Shown here: piece after piece, positions 42,612 through 48,073 of the stretch | Layout: every line of letters begins with the position of its first letter | How positions within the stretch are numbered: the stretch's first letter is position 1 | Origin: Polaromonas sp. | Lineage (GTDB): Bacteria > Pseudomonadota > Gammaproteobacteria > Burkholderiales > Burkholderiaceae_C | Length of the DNA stretch: 48,073 nt | Direction of reading: 5' to 3' | Assembly (NCBI RefSeq): GCF_018780625.1 | Contig: NZ_JADMJK010000054.1 | Coordinates: 77,437 to 125,509 of the forward strand | The notes under the pieces: model-generated | What the model was told of the DNA's origin: nothing | What the model saw: the letters and a program-made list of their open reading frames with translations, nothing else | Database searches by the model: none | Program-made: the position numbers and the translations under genes

Positions 42612-42938
42612 CTATGCACTTAATTTGGCTTTATCCATTCGGGCTGCATAACAAAGCGAGTCGATAAAGCGATCGACCAAAGGGTGGGGAATTTTTACCA
42701 TGTCCACATCTTGGTTCGACATTGAAAAATATGCGTGACTCCACAACTCGCGGCGCACGCCGGCTATGGTGTCGGAGAACGTCGCCTGCGGTTTGGGATA
42801 CCAGGCGGCGCAGCGCCGGTAGAGCTGTCCGGACGAGAACAGCTGCCGCGCGGCCAGTGTCACAAGCAAGGGAATATAGCGCCAGCAGTGTTGGCGCCCG
42901 GCTACTTGGTTGAGCCTTAGGAATGATGGGCTTTGAGT
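42612..42938 (-). pseudogene. fragment, possibly a transposase C-terminal end
   Basis: An open frame of 108 codons without a proper start runs from 42938 to a stop at 42612. It contains WYPKPQATFSDTIAGVRREL, then MVKIPHPLVDRFIDSLCYAA, which resembles the C-terminal end of proteins annotated as transposases. It has no start codon with a ribosome site; GTG or TTG starts lie in the middle. Identification is uncertain. It faces away from the nucleotidyltransferase gene, whose upstream palindrome begins at 42947. Confidence 0.35.
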
Positions 42939-42946
42939 CGCTTACG

Positions 42947-42978
42947 GTTATACTGACTTTTTCTAAACTCAGTATAAC
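42947..42978. promoter_or_regulatory. inverted repeat before the nucleotidyltransferase gene
   Basis: Two perfect 10-base arms, GTTATACTGA and TCAGTATAAC, are separated by 12 bases and end 6 bases before the ATG. Each arm includes a TATACT/AGTATA core that could also be a -10 box. The layout suggests an operator through which expression is self-limited, as in toxin-antitoxin or phage-type genes. Confidence 0.6.
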
Positions 42979-42984
42979 TGCACC

Positions 42985-44007
42985 ATGCTTTACACCTCAC
43001 TGTCCACCGCAGCCCAAACTGCCTACGCGTCGCTGGCCAGTGCAAGCCGGTTAGATGACGTGCGCACCGTGGCTGAACTGCCCGGTAGCTTCTCCACAAA
43101 GGTGATTAAGGGGAAAGAGTATTTGTATTATCAAACCCCGGACCTGACGGGAAAGCAGATGCAGATTTTCCTTGGCTCTGCCTCTGCCGAACTCACCCAA
43201 TTGGTAGAGCTCCACCGAAATGGTGGTGGCAAAAAGGTTCACCTTCGCCAGCTCACCCGCCAAGCCATTGCGGCTGGCTGCCCGGCCATTGTCCCGAATC
43301 ACGCAAAAATCATCGAGCGCCTGGCCGATGCGGGGTTCTTCCGCGCCGGGGGAATCTTGGTGGGGACTCACGTTTACATGGCCTATCAGAATTACCTTGG
43401 TATTCAGTGGCAATCGGCCGCCCAAACCGTCGACTTGGACTTTGCGCATGCCGGCCGTAACGTATCCGTTGCGATTCCATCGGACGTCACGATGGACATG
43501 GGTAGCGAAATCGAAGCGCTCCAGATGGGATTCATTCCAGTGAAAAGCTTGACCACTTACGTGAAATCCGACGAGCCGGACTTGCAAATCGATTTCGTGA
43601 CCTGCTGCCACCGCGGCGGCGACACTCCCGTGCTCATCAAAGCACTGAACGCGACGATGCAGCCGTTGAAATTCATGGAATTCTCCATGGAGGCCCCAAT
43701 TCAGGTCACACTCCTGGCTCAGCGCGGGCCTATCACCGTAAATGCGCCGCCCCCTGAGAAGTACGCGTTGCACAAGTTGCTGGTCTATGGCGAGCGGCCG
43801 CAAAACATGCGAGTCAAAGCAACCAAGGATTTGGCACAGGCCGCATCGCTCATTGACTACTTGGCCAAGAATGACGCTGAACTGTTAAACGAGACGTGGG
43901 CCGGGCTGCTCAGCCAAGGGCCAGGCTGGCAGGGTCGAGCGATTGAAGGACTAAAAGCTTTAAATGAGCACTACCCTGATGTGGATACGGCTGCATTAGT
44001 CGTCTGA
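42985..44007 (+). CDS. GSU2403-family nucleotidyltransferase-fold protein
   Basis: The 340-aa protein has the pol-beta-like nucleotidyltransferase features of the GSU2403 group: GILVGTHVYMAYQNYLG followed by the metal-binding D-x-D in TVDLDFA. The group is common in accessory DNA; its biochemical activity is not established and a toxin or defence role is possible. GC content is lower than in the catabolic genes, a sign of transfer. The ATG is 6 bases after the inverted repeat 42947-42978, which leaves no room for a usual ribosome site, so the message may be leaderless. No partner gene is next to it: the 5' side is a decayed fragment and the 3' side a decayed transposase. Confidence 0.72.
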   Translation: MLYTSLSTAAQTAYASLASASRLDDVRTVAELPGSFSTKVIKGKEYLYYQTPDLTGKQMQIFLGSASAELTQLVELHRNGGGKKVHLRQLTRQAIAAGCPAIVPNHAKIIERLADAGFFRAGGILVGTHVYMAYQNYLGIQWQSAAQTVDLDFAHAGRNVSVAIPSDVTMDMGSEIEALQMGFIPVKSLTTYVKSDEPDLQIDFVTCCHRGGDTPVLIKALNATMQPLKFMEFSMEAPIQVTLLAQRGPITVNAPPPEKYALHKLLVYGERPQNMRVKATKDLAQAASLIDYLAKNDAELLNETWAGLLSQGPGWQGRAIEGLKALNEHYPDVDTAALVV

Positions 44008-44059
44008 CTAATGTCAGCGCTATGGTAAGTTGACCCACACCACCGGGCTTCCCTGCCAC

Positions 44060-44664
44060 CTCTCCCCGCGCCATCTGCACACCCCTTACGCGCTGGCCGC
44101 CGTCACGCCATCGCCCGCCCCGGCCCCCTGACCCTTCATCTTCCTTTTCCCCGTCGGCAAGCTGACCGACGCAACACGGGCATACCCCATCCCATTGCAC
44201 ACCCATCGTTGAGCTGTCGGGATAACGGGCGCCCGCGACAAAGACGGCAATATCCTGCATGCCCAGCCAAATCGTCCTGGCGCCCGGTTCGCCATCGTGC
44301 TTTCTGCCCAGAAAGCCCCCGCGCTGGGCAATCAGGCGCACCACGGTGTTGAGCGGGGGCGTCTGCCGGGGCACGGGCTTTTTGTTCAGGATGAACGCCG
44401 CTCGCCACTCATCGGGCTCGAACCAATTGACGAGTTCCACTGCGTCCTGCAGCGTGGATGCCACCCGGTTGGTCAGCAGGCGCCAGACCACCGGCTTGGC
44501 GCCTGCCGGGGAGTTGTTTCCGACGCAATCAGGCAGGTCACTTCAAGCTCGCCGCCCTGGCGGTCAGGCAGCAGAACACGCCGGGCGCGCACCTCCTGCT
44601 CGACCGCGCGGGCCTTGCGCCCGCGACCGGCCGGCATCTCAAAGCGGAAGCGCACTGGCAGCAT
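44060..44664 (-). pseudogene. decayed IS4-family (Tn5/IS50-type) transposase
   Basis: Two frames hold consecutive parts of a Tn5-type transposase. The first (44664 downward) reads VEQEVRARRVLLPDRQGGEL and ends near ASETTP; the second continues AGAKPVVWRLLTNRVASTLQ. The frame is broken at the G run 44508-44511, where one base is missing. A larger loss follows at about 44422: VELVNW joins directly to FEPDEWRAAFILNKK, skipping the section that holds the Y-R-E-K catalytic signature. The C-terminal part IAQRGGFLGRK and IWLGMQD is kept. It cannot be active. The 5' part is absent and its edge overlaps the 3' end of the integrase gene. Lower limit is approximate. Confidence 0.8.
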
Positions 44665-45982
44665 GAGTGTTTCTAAGCCGCAAGGTCACCGGTTTGAATT
44701 CAGGCAGCACTGAGTGTTTGATCTTGCTTCGGCCAAGGCGCAGGTCTTCAAGATAATCAGACCACGCCTGCATCATCTCCTGGCGCTTTGCAAGGAACTC
44801 GGCCCGGTTATAAGCTGTCCCGTTGGCATCCTTGACGGCGTGAGCCAGTTGCATCTCAGCCACAGCCTCGTCAAAACCCAGGGTTTCGACGATCAGGGTG
44901 CGGGCGGTCGCCCGGAACCCATGCGCGGTCATCTCGTCCTTGGCATAACCCATGGCCCGCAGCGCCGCGTTGACGGTGTTTTCGGACATCGGCCGGTCGC
45001 GATGGCGCTCCCCCGGGAACACCAGCGCCAAGTGGCCGGTCAGCAAGAACAATTCCTCCAGAACCTGCACCGCCTGCGTCGACAGCGGAACGAAATGAGG
45101 CTCCCCCACCTCTTTTTCGAGCTTTGTTCGCTTCAGGCGCGCAGACGGGACGTACCACAGGCCGTTGTCCAGGTCGAGTTCGCACCACTGCGCCTTGCGA
45201 AGTTCTCCCGGCCGCACCAGCAGCATCGGAGAGAGCTTCAGGGCTGCGCGAACGACATAGCTGCCTTGATACGCCTCAATGGCGCCCAGGAGCCGGGCCA
45301 GTTCCTGAGGCTTGGTGATGGCCGCGAAATGCTTGCACTGGGGCTTTTTCAATGCGCCCTTGAGGTCCCGTCCCGGATCCGTCAAATCATGGCCTTCTGC
45401 AATCGCAAAGCGAAACACGTTGGAGCACGTTTCAAGCACACGGTGGGTGGTTTCGCGAACACCTCGCGCCTCGACACGCCTGAGCATCTCAAGCAGGATC
45501 TTTGGCGTGATGTCGCTCAGCAGCTGAGAGCCGATGAGGGGAAATACATCGTTTTGGAGGCGGGCGATGACCTTGGAACTGTAGCTCTGCATCCATTGGT
45601 CCTGGCGTACATGGAACCAGCGCCGGGCGACCTCTTCAAAGCTCCCCAGCGGGGCTTCTCCGGCTTCCTGACGACGCCCGGCTTCATGTCGCTCGGCAAT
45701 CACCGCACGCTGATGCCGTCGGTCGTCGCTGGGATCCTGCCCTGCCGCCAGCATCGACCGTGCAACAGTAGCCTTCTGGCGGGCTTGCGCCAGCCCAACC
45801 TGCGGGTAGACACCAAGGCTCAACGTCTTGCGCTTACCCTGATACGTGTAGTCGAATCGCCAACCATGCGAGCCGCCGTTGACGAAGGGCAAAAGATACA
45901 ACCCCCCGCCGTCACTCAGCCTGCCGGCGCCAGGCTTCAGCGCCTTGATGGTCCGGTCGCTCTTGATCATTTCCAAAGCCAT
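44639..45982 (-). CDS. P4-type tyrosine recombinase (integrase)
   Basis: The 447-aa protein has an N-terminal Arm-DNA-binding domain (LSDGGGLYLLPFVNGGSHGW) and the catalytic residues R257 (RPGELR), H354-x2-R357 (HGFR), H381 and Y391. It catalyses island integration and excision at a tRNA 3' end. Start at 45982 is supported by GGGGAG and by the DUF4102-type N-terminus MALEMIKSDRTIKALKPG. The last ~35 residues (after LEDLRLG) differ from usual integrase ends and run into decayed transposase DNA, so the C-terminus may have been altered. The tRNA-Phe fragment lies 217 bases upstream. Confidence 0.92.
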   Translation of the reverse strand: MALEMIKSDRTIKALKPGAGRLSDGGGLYLLPFVNGGSHGWRFDYTYQGKRKTLSLGVYPQVGLAQARQKATVARSMLAAGQDPSDDRRHQRAVIAERHEAGRRQEAGEAPLGSFEEVARRWFHVRQDQWMQSYSSKVIARLQNDVFPLIGSQLLSDITPKILLEMLRRVEARGVRETTHRVLETCSNVFRFAIAEGHDLTDPGRDLKGALKKPQCKHFAAITKPQELARLLGAIEAYQGSYVVRAALKLSPMLLVRPGELRKAQWCELDLDNGLWYVPSARLKRTKLEKEVGEPHFVPLSTQAVQVLEELFLLTGHLALVFPGERHRDRPMSENTVNAALRAMGYAKDEMTAHGFRATARTLIVETLGFDEAVAEMQLAHAVKDANGTAYNRAEFLAKRQEMMQAWSDYLEDLRLGRSKIKHSVLPEFKPVTLRLRNTHAASALPL

Positions 45983-46131
45983 ATTCCGCTCCCCTTTCGC
46001 GCAAGCGCGTCCCTCGTTGATGAGTGATGCAGTAACTTTTCTGCAGCTACCTCGATTCTTTCGAGTTACTGCAGGAGTTACTGCAAAAGTGGCTGGATTG
46101 GGCCGGAATTTTTCGGACGTCCCCGGACAAC

Positions 46132-46167
46132 AAAAAAGCCCTAAGGTGTTGATACCTAAGGGCTTTT
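46132..46167. terminator. bidirectional terminator next to the tRNA-Phe fragment
   Basis: A strong hairpin with arms AAAAGCCCTAAGGT and ACCTAAGGGCTTTT (one mismatch) and a GTTGAT-type loop, with A runs on the left and T runs on the right, works in either direction. It lies 32 bases beyond the tRNA-Phe CCA end on the minus strand and was probably the terminator of the tRNA gene. Confidence 0.8.
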
Positions 46168-46198
46168 GGACTTCGTCGGACTTCCGCGAAATTTTATA

Positions 46199-46244
46199 TG
46201 GTGGCCTGGGGCGGAATCGAACCACCGACACAAGGATTTTCAAT
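46199..46244 (-). repeat. tRNA-Phe 3' fragment; probable island att site
   Basis: On the minus strand the 46 bases run from ATTGAAAATCC (anticodon GAA) through the T-arm GGTTCGATTCC to GCCACCA. They match the 3' half of a betaproteobacterial tRNA-Phe gene. The 5' half is absent: after CAAT the sequence to the right is unrelated, so this is not a working tRNA. P4-type integrases use tRNA 3' ends, and this one lies beside an integrase. It is a truncated attachment copy left by integration. Confidence 0.78.
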
Positions 46245-46588
46245 GCCCATCCTTGTGTGCGGCTTGAGCGAACCGACACGCAACATTCATATGAATCAAG
46301 GACTTAGAGCGCACCGGCCCGCATTCAAACGCAGCCGGCCGCAGTCAAAAGCACTCGATTCCCGTCACGAACGTCAGAAACTGCGTCAGACGCCAGTGAT
46401 GTTTCCATTCTAGCGACAACGACTTATACACGCCAGTCCCCGGCACAAATGAAGCCGCGATGCATGCAAAAAACCGGCCTCAATCCTGACGCCATGCCCT
46501 GCCCCGCTACCCTTGCAGGAATCCGGGTCATCAGGACAAAAGCGCTCGCCGGGCCTGCGGCCATTTTGCTGCCCGCCATAATTCCCCG
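46245..46588. other. region without a gene, right of the att fragment
   Basis: These 344 bases hold no credible gene. Part of it (GCGGCTTGAGCGAACCGACACGC) loosely repeats the tRNA-fragment sequence beside it and may be a further decayed copy. There is nothing else I can name. Confidence 0.4.
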
Positions 46589-47776
46589 ATGACTTCATCA
46601 TCGTCCCTGCCGACCGCTGAAGCCGACGGCACCGGCAAGCACCGGCCCGCCCCCTCGCCGGCCAAGGCAGCAGCCGGCAAGGAGGCTCCGGCACAACCGG
46701 CAAAAATCCCGCTGAGCGCCTATGCGCCCGTTCTCCTGGCCCGACCGATGTCGGTGTTCGGCGCGAAGTTCGAGGTCCACCTCTCTGCCTCCTGCACCCT
46801 GAATCCCGGGACGGCCCTGCAGGCCGTGATGGACACCAGCCTGCTCACGTTTCTTCGCACCGAAAATCCGGCCCAGCTCCAAAATTTGAAAACGTTGATT
46901 TATGCCGGAACGGGCAAGCACCAGCCGTCCGAAACGACTAGGAAACGCATTCAACAGGATTTAAAACTGCTCGACGCCGAAGCCGTGGTGGCCGTCCTTA
47001 ATGGCCGGGAGCCCCCGCCGGCGCCCCCTCACTCCGACTGGAGGGCCGTGCTGATGGGGATGGGCGAGGGAGAAAGCCATTTCGTGCGCGACCTCACGAC
47101 CAACCTGGCCTCGTGGGACGACCAGGCACTGCACATCCGCGCGCTGGTGCGGGCTGGCCAGCAGGACCAGGCGCAGGCCCGCACCGCAGCCCTGATGGGC
47201 ACGGGCCCGCTCGCCTGGGAAGCACTCAATCCCCGGCTGCTACAGGCCCCTCAAGTGCTGGTGCTGCTGGAAAGCTGCTTGCAGACGCTGGCCCGGCTGA
47301 TGTGCGCAGTGGACATGCCTTCGCTGGATTTACCGGCCCGGGAATCCAACATCACCGAGCTGCTTGACCCCGGCCGCCGACCGCTGGGGCACTGGCTCTA
47401 CGACGTGCAACAGGCCTCGGAGTGCACAAGTCTTTCGGCCCTGGCCCAGCGCCTTTTGAGCGTCGGCGCCAGGCATCACGACCGGGCCGTCAGCCATGAC
47501 CTGCTGAAAAAATGGTCGAGCTCGAAAAACGTCGTGATGCCCCAGACAGCCGCCAAGCCGGTCTTGCGCGGTGTGCGCATCCGGGCGCGCGCCGACAGGC
47601 TCCAGGACCGCTTTTACGTGGCCCGGCTCCTGACGTTTTTGTGCGACCTGACGTGTTCGGGCATCCCGGGCGAAGCCCCGGCCTGGGCCGACATCCAGGC
47701 GCAGCTCAAAGACCGGTACAGCCAGGTCTACCGGCTGGAGGCTGCGAATTGGCCGCGGGCCCCTGGCGCGGCCTAG
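46589..47776 (+). CDS. hypothetical protein (395 aa)
   Basis: I do not recognise a family. The first 45 residues are rich in Pro, Ala, Lys and Ser and look disordered; the remainder is mainly helical with no signal peptide or membrane segment. A C-terminal stretch (HDLLKKWSSSKN...AAKPVLRG) recalls a DNA-binding helix-turn-helix, without certainty. No ribosome site is clear at ATG 46589; an alternative start is the M of MSVFGAKFEVH, about residue 54. It lies in the island side of the att fragment and overlaps the next gene by 4 bases tail to tail. Confidence 0.55.
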   Translation: MTSSSSLPTAEADGTGKHRPAPSPAKAAAGKEAPAQPAKIPLSAYAPVLLARPMSVFGAKFEVHLSASCTLNPGTALQAVMDTSLLTFLRTENPAQLQNLKTLIYAGTGKHQPSETTRKRIQQDLKLLDAEAVVAVLNGREPPPAPPHSDWRAVLMGMGEGESHFVRDLTTNLASWDDQALHIRALVRAGQQDQAQARTAALMGTGPLAWEALNPRLLQAPQVLVLLESCLQTLARLMCAVDMPSLDLPARESNITELLDPGRRPLGHWLYDVQQASECTSLSALAQRLLSVGARHHDRAVSHDLLKKWSSSKNVVMPQTAAKPVLRGVRIRARADRLQDRFYVARLLTFLCDLTCSGIPGEAPAWADIQAQLKDRYSQVYRLEAANWPRAPGAA

Positions 47777-47943
47777 CCGTTGGCTTTTGCTTTGGCCTGC
47801 CTGGCGGCCTCTTTCTGCACCTCCGCATCGATGCGGCTGATAAAGCTTGAGCCAGGGATTTGACCGCCATACAGCGGGGTCATGGCTTTCGTAACGCGGG
47901 ACACAACTTCGCGGGTCATGGGGGTTGATTTTGATTTTGACAT
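47773..47943 (-). CDS. small basic protein (56 aa)
   Basis: The sequence starts MSKSKSTPMTREVVSRVTKA and ends QAKAKANG, and is rich in Lys, Arg and Ala. The TPMT..S.V.. opening and GGQIPGSSFISR recall short proteins of plasmids and islands with a seed-maturation-like motif. That is a weak resemblance. Start is ATG 47943; a longer frame to 47970 has no better ribosome site. It converges on the 395-aa gene with a 4-base overlap. The 130 bases beyond it to the window edge show nothing I can name. Confidence 0.5.
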   Translation of the reverse strand: MSKSKSTPMTREVVSRVTKAMTPLYGGQIPGSSFISRIDAEVQKEAARQAKAKANG

Positions 47944-48073
47944 CTGAGTTCTCGATTTGAGGCACCGCAAGATGGCGGCAAGGAGTACTTTCTCAAAACC
48001 TGGCGCCCGGGCGGTGCTGTTTTCTGGAAAAGTTGGCGAACGTTGACGTCGACAACCTTTGCAAGCAGCTCCA

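Noticed and set aside
43910-44491. A 193-aa minus-strand protein over the nucleotidyltransferase 3' end
   Set aside because: Its N-terminal part is the second frame of the broken transposase and the rest is read-through into flanking DNA.
46245-46310. Possible second decayed tRNA copy beside the tRNA-Phe fragment
   Set aside because: Only short stretches match and gaps are needed; not enough to call a repeat.

Overview
The window is high-GC DNA with long, tightly packed genes and many start/stop overlaps. The gene set (P4-type integrase beside a proteobacterial tRNA-Phe end, panD-bioAFDB, several DUF1302/DUF1329 proteins, numerous SDRs) points to a betaproteobacterium of the Comamonadaceae. 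Polaromonas or a close relative is my guess, from gene style only and not from a search.

Region 1 (1-144) is the start of a molybdopterin oxidoreductase that runs off the left edge.

Region 2 (383-33611) is a catabolic cluster of about 33 kb, bracketed by two paralogous, oppositely oriented DUF1302-DUF1329 envelope-protein pairs. Left block: an NTF2-like protein, ferredoxin reductase, DUF1302, DUF1329, a second NTF2-like protein and a limonene-epoxide-hydrolase-family protein; then an AraC regulator divergent from an unknown ~345-aa protein (X1), an SDR and an MFS transporter. Middle block: a second AraC regulator, a KstD-like flavoprotein and an SDR, divergent from a CrtI-like oxidoreductase, a second MFS transporter, a cytochrome P450 and X2 (paralogue of X1). 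Right block, minus strand: DUF1302, DUF1329, GMC alcohol dehydrogenase, aldehyde dehydrogenase, secreted esterase, APH-like kinase and a quinone-oxidoreductase-like MDR protein, followed by a TetR regulator and a two-component flavin monooxygenase with its own TetR. I read this as the upper pathway for a hydrophobic, probably terpenoid- or steroid-like compound: outer-membrane passage, hydroxylation or epoxidation, epoxide opening, alcohol to aldehyde to acid. No CoA ligase, thiolase or ring-cleavage dioxygenase is present, so the lower pathway must lie elsewhere. The substrate is inference.

Region 3 (33896-42067) is a glutathione peroxidase followed by one apparent eight-gene operon, panD-bioA-bioF-bioD-bioB-P450-folM-like-folB-like, in which every junction abuts or overlaps. 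It joins CoA precursor, biotin and pterin synthesis with a P450 that could play the BioI (pimelate-forming) role.

Region 4 (42068-48073) is accessory DNA: a possible transposase remnant, a GSU2403-type nucleotidyltransferase-fold gene behind a perfect inverted repeat, a decayed Tn5-type IS4-family transposase, a tyrosine integrase, and a 46-base tRNA-Phe 3' fragment with a terminator that marks an island attachment site. An orphan 395-aa gene and a convergent 56-aa gene end the window.

A dispersed ~70-base intergenic repeat occurs four times in the catabolic region.
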